From JAWXCM01 sp034408745 (lineage in GTDB: Bacteria > Acidobacteriota > Terriglobia > Bryobacterales > Bryobacteraceae), in NCBI GenBank assembly GCA_034408745.1, contig JAWXCM010000110.1, forward strand, positions 1-12,987: a DNA stretch of 12,987 nucleotides, in the 5' to 3' direction. This document shows positions 6,571 to 12,987 of the stretch, one piece after another (the first letter of the stretch is position 1; each line of letters opens with the position of its first letter). The notes beneath the pieces are model-generated. The model was not told where the DNA came from. It saw only the letters and a list, made by a program, of their open reading frames with translations, and searched no databases. A program made the translations under genes and the position numbers.

Positions 6571-8754
6571 ATGCAACACTGCTATCTGCACCGTTATCTC
6601 CGATCATTGCTGCTCACCGGCCTCGCCGCGAGTTCGCTGCTTAGGCTGGCTTCGGCGTCAACCGCTACGACTGCCGATCCTTCGAGCGAGTCCCGTGTGA
6701 ATCTTTCCAGGTTCGAGGTTACCACCACGCAGGACACGGGATATGTCGCCAATAACGCCGTCTCCGGGTTCAAGACCAATCAGTCCCTGATGAAAATCCC
6801 CCAATCGATCAGCGTGCTGACGCGGGATCTCATTGACGACGTCGGGGCGGTCAACACTTCCGATCTCTTGCAGTTTGCCGGTGCCTCCCAGTTTTTTCGC
6901 GGTGAGTCGGTCCGCCTGCGCGGCGCCCGGACTTTAAATCCCTACCTCGACGACGCGATCGACAATGTCCCTTTTAGTGACAACGCCAACATTGACTCTT
7001 ATGAGATCATTCGCGGCCCGGCGGGGGTGCTTTATGCCAACTCGGGCGTCGCGGGGGTGGTGCTGAAGACTTCTAAAAAACCGCTGCCCTTCACCCAGAA
7101 TATTGTGAACTTTTCAATCAAGGACTACGGTTTGTATCGCACGGAATTGGATTCCACCGGTCCTCTAGGTAAGATCGGCGATGCGAAAATGTCATATCGA
7201 TTCGTGGGTGCGGTCCAAGATGGCGACGCCTACTTCAAGAATCTCGAAGATAAACGGCTGGCCGTCCATCCGTCGCTGCAATTGGATCTGAACAACACCA
7301 CGGCGCGCTTTGCGTTCGACTACATCGACCGGACCACCTCATCGAACGCGATGAATTTTGTGCTCTCCGATGGCACGCTCTACACGGGAGCCGGCCGGAG
7401 AGAAGGCTATTTTGCCAGGGACGGGATGGAAGGGCACAAACAGGTCCGCCAGCGGATGGCTCTGCTGCACCGCTTCAGTTCCAATTGGGAAAGCAAATTG
7501 AACGTGACGCATATCGAGTATACGCGGCAAGGCAGCGTCCTGCTGCCCAACAATCTGAACTTGAGGACCCAACAGGTCGGTTTCCGCTCGCGGAGAAATT
7601 ACCAGAAGTACGATAACTGGGTTCTGACACATGACTTCTTGGGCAATTACAAGATCGCCTCGTTCGAAAATCAGAGCGCCTTTGGCTATACGCTGACCGA
7701 TGAGATCACGCGGGCCGCATTTACCAACAGCACCACCTTTGGTTTTCCGACGGTTCCGATCGCCAACCCCATGATGAATAATTTGGTCCTGCAACCTTAC
7801 GATACCTACCAGCCGGTCAGCACGACAGGCAGCTGGACCAACAATCGCCGCTCCACTTACTACTACCAGCACCAGCTCGACTTGCTGCCGGACCGGTTGA
7901 TTTTGGTGGGCGGGTTGTCCTACGCCGCCTTGCAGACTTCGGACGTTCCGGCGGTAGGCCTGAGAAATTCCGTCGGCGGCACCCGTCTGGTCAGCTTCGA
8001 AGATACCCTGCATCGTTACGGAGTGGTCTTCAACCTCACGAAGGATGTCGCCCTCTATGTGCTCGATTCCACGACTTTTGCCCCGCAAAGTAATTCCAAT
8101 ACACGGGACATCAATGGCGTGCTTCTGCCGGCCCAGAATGGCAAAGGAAGGGAAGTGGGGCTGAAGACCGCCTTGTTCGGCGGCAAACTGTCCACCACCG
8201 TGTCCTTTTTTGATCTGCAGCTTTCCAATGTGGGCATCTTGGTCGCCATCCCCAGCCCAGTAACGGGACAATCCTATTTTCTCCCCATCGGACAGCAGAT
8301 CCAAAAGGGTTGGGATGCGACGATTTCTTATGCGCCGACTCCCGAGTGGCAGATCATTGCGAACGGCTATAGCGGGACGGTGAAGGACCAAACCGGGGCG
8401 ACGGTGGACAACACCTACCGGAATCTCTATAGCTTCTTCACACGCTATGCATTCCGCGACGGTATGCTCAAAGGGGTCTCGCTGGGTGGTGGAGCCAGCA
8501 AGACCGGGGGCAACATATTCACCATCATCAACAGCTACATTGCGGCTGACGGCACGATCCCGACTTCCATCACTCTCGAATCGGTTTGGAACGTGACCTT
8601 TTTCGCTTCCTACAAATATAACAAGCATTGGAGTTTTCGCGTAAACGTGGAGAACGTGCTCGACAAGGCTTTTGCCCTCGGGGCTCAGCATCCGCGACTG
8701 GTCGACCCGAGTCCGCCGCGCACTTTCCAGTTCTCGACGAGCTATAAGTTCTGA
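6571..8754 (+). CDS. TonB-dependent outer-membrane receptor
   Basis: A 727-residue receptor with an N-terminal signal peptide (LRSLLLTGLAASSLLRLASAS, about 10-30), an LSRFEV segment (45-50) followed by DTGYVANNAVSG (55-66) as in Opitutaceae receptors, a plug domain (about 68-170) containing IPQSISVLTRDLIDDVGA (76-93) and EIIRGPAGVLYA (145-156), and a beta-barrel ending in FSTSYKF. The C-terminal phenylalanine is the usual barrel-insertion signal. No STN domain and no SusD-like partner are seen, so it resembles the siderophore-receptor type of plug, but its surroundings suggest sugar or sugar-acid import; plug type is a poor guide to substrate in this phylum. It is on the short side for the group. 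The promoter is not evident; the MITE-like element lies directly upstream. Confidence 0.93.
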   Translation: MQHCYLHRYLRSLLLTGLAASSLLRLASASTATTADPSSESRVNLSRFEVTTTQDTGYVANNAVSGFKTNQSLMKIPQSISVLTRDLIDDVGAVNTSDLLQFAGASQFFRGESVRLRGARTLNPYLDDAIDNVPFSDNANIDSYEIIRGPAGVLYANSGVAGVVLKTSKKPLPFTQNIVNFSIKDYGLYRTELDSTGPLGKIGDAKMSYRFVGAVQDGDAYFKNLEDKRLAVHPSLQLDLNNTTARFAFDYIDRTTSSNAMNFVLSDGTLYTGAGRREGYFARDGMEGHKQVRQRMALLHRFSSNWESKLNVTHIEYTRQGSVLLPNNLNLRTQQVGFRSRRNYQKYDNWVLTHDFLGNYKIASFENQSAFGYTLTDEITRAAFTNSTTFGFPTVPIANPMMNNLVLQPYDTYQPVSTTGSWTNNRRSTYYYQHQLDLLPDRLILVGGLSYAALQTSDVPAVGLRNSVGGTRLVSFEDTLHRYGVVFNLTKDVALYVLDSTTFAPQSNSNTRDINGVLLPAQNGKGREVGLKTALFGGKLSTTVSFFDLQLSNVGILVAIPSPVTGQSYFLPIGQQIQKGWDATISYAPTPEWQIIANGYSGTVKDQTGATVDNTYRNLYSFFTRYAFRDGMLKGVSLGGGASKTGGNIFTIINSYIAADGTIPTSITLESVWNVTFFASYKYNKHWSFRVNVENVLDKAFALGAQHPRLVDPSPPRTFQFSTSYKF

Positions 8755-8770
8755 TCGAGCTCTTCCCTGA

Positions 8771-8798
8771 CGCGCGTGCGACACCCGTGGCACGCGCG
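8771..8798 (+). terminator. Hairpin between receptor and dehydrogenase, terminator or attenuator candidate
   Basis: CGCGCGTGC (8771-8779) and GCACGCGCG (8790-8798) form a perfect 9-bp, very GC-rich stem with a 10-base loop. It is followed after a few bases by ATTTTAT (8803-8809), a poor U-tract. It lies 17 bases after the receptor stop and 19 bases before the next ATG. It may end or reduce transcription from the receptor gene, or stabilise the upstream mRNA end. Confidence 0.5.
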
Positions 8799-8817
8799 GG
8801 CCATTTTATCACGACCC

Positions 8818-9834
8818 ATGCCCACCAAGATACTCATCGACGTGCCCGAGCATCCCGAGTGTCTGTTGCAACTACAAAGCTCCGGTCGCTACCAACTCAC
8901 TTGCCTCACGCCGCCGCGGGAAAAGCCCTCCGAGATCGATCCCGCGCAACTGCAGGACGTGGAGATCATGTTCTGCAGCCTGCCGCCGAAAAACTTCACC
9001 GATATGAATGCGCTGAAATGGGTGCAGATTGCCTCTTCGGGTTACACGCAATTGTTCGGTCTGGATTTGGCCGGCAAAGGCATTCGCGCCACGAATGCGC
9101 TCGGCTGTTTTGATGTGCCGATCGCGGAGTGGAACATTGCGATGATGGTGAATCTCGCGCGGAATTTGCGCCAACTTGTGCGCAATCAGGATGCAACCGT
9201 CTGGGACCGCTCTGCGGTGTTCCAGCGGGAAATTCGCGGGATGACTTTGGGCCTATGGGGTTATGGCGGCATCGGCCGGGAAACTGCCCGGCTCGCGAAA
9301 CAGATGGGACTGAAAGTCCACGTCATGACGCGCAACGGCGTTGGTGCCCGTTGCCACACGTATTGCGTGCCGGGCACAGGCGATCCCGAGGGCGTGCTGC
9401 CGGATCGCGTGTTCAAGATCGGGCAGGAGATCGAGTTTCTCGGCGGCCTTGATTTTCTGGTGCTGGCCCTGCCCATGACGAAGACGTCAGAAGGCATGAT
9501 CGGCGAACGCGAGCTGCAGGCGCTGCCGCGCACCGCTTTCGTGCTCAACCCATCGCGCGGCCCGATCATTCAGGAGCAGGCGTTGTTGCGCGCGCTCGAG
9601 GAGAAGTGGATCGCCGGCGCCGCGATCGACACGCACTACAAGTATCCGATGCCACCGGAGCATCCGTTGTGGAGATTCCCCAACGTGATTTTCACGCCAC
9701 ACATATCCGGTTCCAGCCTGAGCCCGAAGTTCAAGGACCGGATATGGGACATCTTCGGTCAAAACCTCGCCCGCTACGAACGCGGCGAGCCTCTGCTCAA
9801 TGAGCTCACCCCGGCGCAACTCGACGGCGTCTAA
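8818..9834 (+). CDS. D-isomer-specific 2-hydroxyacid dehydrogenase family protein
   Basis: A 338-residue cytoplasmic protein from ATG 8818; an upstream in-frame start at 8776 falls within the hairpin and would add an unlikely arginine-rich leader. The family interconverts 2-oxoacids and D-2-hydroxyacids with NAD(P). The nucleotide-binding domain shows LGLWGYGGIGRETARLAKQM (144-163) with GxGxxG at 148-153; catalytic Arg247 is in NPSRGPI and His295 in TPHISG. The third catalytic residue, normally Glu about 29 residues after the arginine (as in SerA), is Tyr276 here within DTHYKYPMPPEHPLW (271-285); Glu281 lies close by. I recall similar DTHY-x-YP motifs in related proteins, so this may be a distinct subgroup. 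It could reduce glyoxylate, hydroxypyruvate or a sugar 2-oxoacid. It is separated by 14 bases from the next gene and probably cotranscribed with it. Confidence 0.9.
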   Translation: MPTKILIDVPEHPECLLQLQSSGRYQLTCLTPPREKPSEIDPAQLQDVEIMFCSLPPKNFTDMNALKWVQIASSGYTQLFGLDLAGKGIRATNALGCFDVPIAEWNIAMMVNLARNLRQLVRNQDATVWDRSAVFQREIRGMTLGLWGYGGIGRETARLAKQMGLKVHVMTRNGVGARCHTYCVPGTGDPEGVLPDRVFKIGQEIEFLGGLDFLVLALPMTKTSEGMIGERELQALPRTAFVLNPSRGPIIQEQALLRALEEKWIAGAAIDTHYKYPMPPEHPLWRFPNVIFTPHISGSSLSPKFKDRIWDIFGQNLARYERGEPLLNELTPAQLDGV

Positions 9835-9848
9835 AACTCAGACCCTAC

Positions 9849-11483
9849 ATGAAAACATACCCCCTTCGCCTGTCGTTGGCCGGAATCTGCGCAGTCTTGA
9901 TCTGCCCGCTTGTCGCTCCGAACACATTCGCGGCCAAAGCTGCGGATAAAGTGCAGGAGTATTTTGATGAAACCAAGGTCACGACGCTATTCGCTTTCGA
10001 CCAGGTATCCATCCCCTTCACGGAAAACCTGCGCATCAAAATGCGCCAGCCCGTGAAGCATCCGGCCAATCCCGTGGTGCCGCGCGGCCCGGCGGGCGCG
10101 CCAGATTCGTGGGCGGTGCAGTTTTACGGTTCGATCATCCGGGTAGGGGACAAATACCGGATGTGGTATGTCGCCGCCGGCGAGGACCGTTTGGACAAAT
10201 CCGTGCCCCGCTCCTCGCCGTGGCGGGTTGCCTATGCGGAAAGCCCGGACGGGCTCGTCTGGACGAAGCCCAACCTCGGCCTCGTCGATTACCGGGGTAG
10301 CAAACAAAACAATCTCGTGGCGATCGACGCCAGCCCCCTCGGCATCCTCAATGTGAAAGTGCTGCACGAGCCCGATGCAGTCTTGGCGGAACGTTACAAG
10401 ATGACGGCGCACGTCTGGTTCAGCAAAAAGGCCGGCGGCGCCCGGTTCGGCACTCTCGCGCTCTTTGTCAGTCCCGATGGGTTGAAATGGAAATCGGTTA
10501 ATGACGCAAAACCGGTCGCCGCCGAACTGACGCGGGAAGACATGGTGCTGCCTTGGACGCATTACGAACCGGCGGGCGGCCTCTACAAGTGGGACGGTCT
10601 CTATTACACATCCGGGCAGAATGCCTTCATGGCGGCCAAGCCCTATCACGGCCGGGTGACGCGCTCTTTCGTATCGGGTGATTTCCGCAACTGGGAGCCA
10701 GCCAGCGCAGTCGGCCATGTGCGCACTCCGCAGCACATTTTGCTCGGCCCGGGCAAAAGTCGCGATGGCGAACAATCGCACGAAGGCGTCAGCGTCTGGC
10801 ACCGGGGCAATGTGCTGCTCGGCGTCTCCGGCATCTGGCACGGCGATTTGGAATGGCGGGGTGTCACCATCGACCTCGGCTTTGTGATCAGCAACGATGG
10901 CGTGCATTTCCGCAACCCGGCCGAGGAGTGGGTGTTCATCGCGCGCGGTAAGGACAAGGAGTGGGACCAAGGCGGCCTCCTGCAGGCTCAGGGATTCGAG
11001 AACGTCGGCACTCAATCCCGCGTCTACTACGGTGCTTGGGATCCGCGAGGCTGGGAGGCCAGTCCGCCCCGCGGTGGTGTTGGTATTGTTACCGTGCCGC
11101 GAGATCGTTTCGGCGATCTGGTGTTAGACCCGTCGGTGGTCGGCCAAGGCGACTATCAAGTGCCTGAGCTTGCCGGTTCATTCCTCACAGCCATGATTCC
11201 CATGAAGGGCGGCACCAAGAAATTCCACGTGAACGTGGACGGACTCAGTGACAATGCTGCATTGAAGATAGAATTGCTCGGCGCCGACTTGAAGCCACTC
11301 CCGGCATATTCCGGAAAAAATGCAGCCATCGTGCGGCAAAGCGGTTTCCAGACTCCGATCAATTGGCCAGGTAGCGATAGTGCCACGAGCCTGCCTGATC
11401 GTATTCGCATCCGTGTCACCTATGATGGTTCCCGGCAGACGGAAATCCGCTTCAGCGCACTTTATATCCAAGATGCGAAGTAG
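9849..11483 (+). CDS. Secreted GH32/GH43-like five-bladed propeller protein (copy 1)
   Basis: A 544-residue exported protein. Signal peptide: Lys2, Arg7, hydrophobic LSLAGICAVLICPLVA (8-23), likely cleavage near AFA-A (26-29). The mature part has propeller-type repeats with YRMWYVAAG (103-111), YAESPDGLVW (129-138), NNLVAID (154-160), FVSPDGLKW (206-214) and DLGFVISNDGVHF (342-354), as in GH32/GH43-like proteins, followed after VPRDRFG (416-422) by a C-terminal beta-sandwich (about 450-541). This architecture is widespread and mostly uncharacterised in Verrucomicrobia and Planctomycetes. I cannot assign the acidic catalytic residues with confidence, so glycoside hydrolase activity is likely by fold but not shown. 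A homologous gene follows downstream, with a decayed tail of a third copy between. It starts 14 bases after the dehydrogenase stop without a Shine-Dalgarno. Confidence 0.82.
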   Translation: MKTYPLRLSLAGICAVLICPLVAPNTFAAKAADKVQEYFDETKVTTLFAFDQVSIPFTENLRIKMRQPVKHPANPVVPRGPAGAPDSWAVQFYGSIIRVGDKYRMWYVAAGEDRLDKSVPRSSPWRVAYAESPDGLVWTKPNLGLVDYRGSKQNNLVAIDASPLGILNVKVLHEPDAVLAERYKMTAHVWFSKKAGGARFGTLALFVSPDGLKWKSVNDAKPVAAELTREDMVLPWTHYEPAGGLYKWDGLYYTSGQNAFMAAKPYHGRVTRSFVSGDFRNWEPASAVGHVRTPQHILLGPGKSRDGEQSHEGVSVWHRGNVLLGVSGIWHGDLEWRGVTIDLGFVISNDGVHFRNPAEEWVFIARGKDKEWDQGGLLQAQGFENVGTQSRVYYGAWDPRGWEASPPRGGVGIVTVPRDRFGDLVLDPSVVGQGDYQVPELAGSFLTAMIPMKGGTKKFHVNVDGLSDNAALKIELLGADLKPLPAYSGKNAAIVRQSGFQTPINWPGSDSATSLPDRIRIRVTYDGSRQTEIRFSALYIQDAK

Positions 11484-11532
11484 AATCTCCGCTCGGAGAA
11501 GTTACCCAGTTCCGCCAAATTCGATCTGATGA

Positions 11533-11687
11533 ACTCAACTTGTTTGGCCCATAACCGTCGGTGATTCCGCCATGAGGTCATGAAGGGTCTGCCCGAGCGG
11601 TTCCACATCAAGGTCACTTTCGGTGATGCGTAGATGGAAGACATCCGGTTTAGCGCGCTCTACGACCTGTCCATCGAAAAATTATAA
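11533..11687 (+). pseudogene. Decayed C-terminal remnant of a third GH32-like propeller gene
   Basis: Translation from 11589 reads LPERFHIKVTFGDA, an in-frame TAG (11631-11633), then MEDIRFSALYDLSIEKL and TAA (11685-11687). This aligns without gaps to the tail of copy 1 (LPDRIRIRVTYDG... EIRFSALY), with the TAG opposite an arginine codon. In a different frame, 11533-11580 reads TQLVWPITVGDSAMRS, recalling TPINWPGSDSATS of copy 1, so a frameshift near 11578-11588 is likely. The rest of that gene is absent. The remnant indicates a former three-gene tandem array or an ectopic recombination event. The segment 11589-11663 is strong; the upstream part is weaker. Confidence 0.75.
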
Positions 11688-11721
11688 CCTACTGGTCAAC
11701 CATACCCAAACTCTACTCTGC

Positions 11722-12987
11722 ATGAACCCCCTCACCGGCACCCGTGCCTACCACGCCTGTCTTGCGTTCGTATTTTCCGCCGTTTCCGCGCTGGTGGCAC
11801 CCGCCGAGACAACTCTCGCTGCGCCGCAGGAGATCGTTCTGTTTCCTTTCGACGATCACAGCCTGCCGTTCAACCGCGGCCTCAACCTCAATCTCGTCGC
11901 CGGCAGCAAGCACAAGCGACAGGATGCGATCCTGTCCGACCGCCCGGTGCTCCCGATCGGCGCGCCGGGCGCACCAGACTATCCCCGGGCCTATTTTCTC
12001 GGCACCGTGCTCGAGGTCGACGGCGAATACCGCATGTGGTATACCGGCTTCGACAAGAATCGCGACCGCCAGGTATGCCATGCCGTTTCGCGCGACGGCC
12101 TGAACTGGACGAAACCGAGGCTCGGCCTGGTCGGATACAACGGCAACCGCGACAACAACCTCGTGGCGCTTGATGGCGACCACTCGATGCATGCGGCGGT
12201 CACGCTGGTGTTGCACGACCCGCAGGACCCTGATCCGCAGCGCCGCTTCAAGATGCTGCGCGAGCACGCCGTGCCAGGAGTCTCGTGGCAGATTTTCGCG
12301 GCCGTTAGTCCAGATGGTGTCCGCTGGACCAGTGCGGCGGGCGGCAAGCCGATCAATCCCAACCATCAGATCGAGCCGAGCGGCTTCATCCGGCACCAGG
12401 GAATTTACTACATCAACGGCCACAGCAACGCCATTCGCCATCCCTTGCCGGGCGCGCACAAGCGCACGATGCAGACCTTTGCTTCTGCGGACTTTGAAAC
12501 GTGGACAAGTGCTTCGCACATGAGCTTCCGGCGCGACAACATCCCGCCGCGCCCGCCGACCGATTTCGAGGGTCATCGCGGTCCCCAAGTGCACCTCGGC
12601 GCCGGGTTGTGGGACCGCGGCAATGTCGTGCTCGGTTTCTACGGTATGTATGACAACCCGACCAATGACCGGCGCACCGTGGTCTGTGACATCGGCCTGA
12701 TCGTCAGTAACAACGGCGTGAATTTCCGCGAGCCGGTGCCGGATTTCAAGATCGTGCCCTCGCTTGAGGAACCGGACCGCGCCGAGGCGCGCCTTACGCA
12801 AGGGCAGGCTTTCCTAAACATCGGCGACCGCACCTTCCACTACTACGGCATCTGGACTGAGGTGAACCGCGATGGCCCCACCGGGGTGCGCGCGGCCAGC
12901 TTGCCACGCGCACCCCGGTGGGGCCATCGCGGTTCACCTCAGTCCAGATGCCGTAGTAGTGGAAGGTGCGGTCGCCGATGTTTAGGA
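11722..12987 (+). CDS. Secreted GH32/GH43-like propeller protein (copy 2), 3' end missing
   Basis: The frame from ATG 11722 is open to the window edge (422 codons), but only about 396 codons, to 12909, are credible; the rest is read from a fold-back copy of the gene's own opposite strand. A signal peptide is seen (CLAFVFSAVSALVAPAET, 13-30). It is homologous to copy 1: YRMWYTGF (103-110), AVSRDGLNWTKPRLGLV (121-137), DNNLVAL (144-150), AVSPDGVRW (194-202), DIGLIVSNNGVNFREP (323-338) and a final SLPR corresponding to VPRDR of copy 1. The C-terminal beta-sandwich expected from copy 1, about 125 residues, is lost. Sequence divergence between the copies is large, so they may act on different linkages. 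Activity and substrate are not shown. Confidence 0.8.
   Translation, partial: MNPLTGTRAYHACLAFVFSAVSALVAPAETTLAAPQEIVLFPFDDHSLPFNRGLNLNLVAGSKHKRQDAILSDRPVLPIGAPGAPDYPRAYFLGTVLEVDGEYRMWYTGFDKNRDRQVCHAVSRDGLNWTKPRLGLVGYNGNRDNNLVALDGDHSMHAAVTLVLHDPQDPDPQRRFKMLREHAVPGVSWQIFAAVSPDGVRWTSAAGGKPINPNHQIEPSGFIRHQGIYYINGHSNAIRHPLPGAHKRTMQTFASADFETWTSASHMSFRRDNIPPRPPTDFEGHRGPQVHLGAGLWDRGNVVLGFYGMYDNPTNDRRTVVCDIGLIVSNNGVNFREPVPDFKIVPSLEEPDRAEARLTQGQAFLNIGDRTFHYYGIWTEVNRDGPTGVRAASLPRAPRWGHRGSPQSRCRSSGRCGRRCLG
12812..12987. repeat. Perfect 81-bp inverted repeat at the window end, probable fold-back artefact
   Basis: Bases 12812-12892 are the exact reverse complement of 12907-12987, with a 14-base centre (12893-12906). 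The left arm is ordinary coding sequence of propeller copy 2; the right arm breaks homology to copy 1 right after SLPR. Arms with no mismatch inside a conserved coding region, ending exactly at the sequence edge, point to a chimeric read or assembly fold-back, not to a natural palindrome. Confidence 0.9.

Noticed and set aside
7339..8793. 484-codon open frame on the minus strand opposite the TonB receptor
   Set aside because: The receptor reading is fully supported by signal peptide, plug motifs and C-terminal Phe; the antisense reading shows no family features.
9987..11015. 342-codon minus-strand frame opposite propeller copy 1, and a similar 362-codon frame at 11713-12801 opposite copy 2
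   Set aside because: Both mirror each other only because the sense genes are homologous; no independent coding evidence.
11486..11499. TCTCCG-CT-CGGAGA hairpin just after the stop of propeller copy 1
   Set aside because: The stem is only 6 bp with a 2-base loop and no T-tract follows, so calling a terminator is not justified.
12812..12987. Natural cruciform, phage end or hairpin telomere
   Set aside because: The arms are ordinary gene sequence of a conserved protein and stop exactly at the sequence edge; an artefact explains this better than biology.

Overview
The window looks like a chromosomal piece of a GC-rich Gram-negative bacterium, most probably a verrucomicrobium of the Opitutaceae type. 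The reasons are a TonB receptor with the LS-x-FEV / DTGY signature common in that group, Gfo/Idh/MocA oxidoreductases and secreted beta-propeller proteins of kinds frequent in Verrucomicrobia and Planctomycetes, and almost no Shine-Dalgarno sites. The taxonomic call is inference; there is no rRNA or tRNA here.

Layout. On the minus strand, read from about 2743 down to the left edge, three tightly overlapping genes form one operon: a canonical Gfo/Idh/MocA oxidoreductase, a second divergent Gfo/Idh/MocA protein, and an HpcH/HpaI-type aldolase cut by the window start. Divergent from them is a GntR-family (FCD subfamily) regulator at 2823-3572. After a 475-base regulatory gap come a secreted kelch/mutarotase-like protein (4048-5187) and an enolase-superfamily sugar-acid dehydratase (5203-6414). 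A 128-bp MITE-like element flanked by CTAG sits exactly at the dehydratase stop codon. Then follow a TonB-dependent receptor (6571-8754), a D-2-hydroxyacid dehydrogenase (8818-9834), and two secreted GH32/GH43-like beta-propeller proteins (9849-11483 and 11722 to the edge). The two propeller genes are separated by the decayed C-terminal tail of a third copy.

How the genes fit together (inference). The set reads as a sugar or sugar-acid utilisation locus: secreted propeller proteins release or bind a glycan-derived substrate, the receptor imports it over the outer membrane, the kelch protein may equilibrate anomers, a Gfo-type dehydrogenase oxidises the sugar, the enolase-superfamily enzyme dehydrates the acid to a 2-keto-3-deoxy acid, and the HpcH/HpaI aldolase cleaves this to pyruvate (or a related oxoacid) plus an aldehyde. 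The 2-hydroxyacid dehydrogenase would handle an oxoacid or its reduced form. The FCD regulator is the obvious local switch. An ATAC-N4-GTAT palindrome preceded by TATACAC occurs both in the divergent promoter region and upstream of the kelch gene and is the best operator candidate. No inner-membrane transporter is in the window and the substrate cannot be read from sequence.

Quality warning. The last 176 bases are an 81-bp perfect inverted repeat around a 14-base centre, folding the second propeller gene back on itself. This is most likely an assembly or chimera artefact, and sequence after about 12909 should not be trusted.
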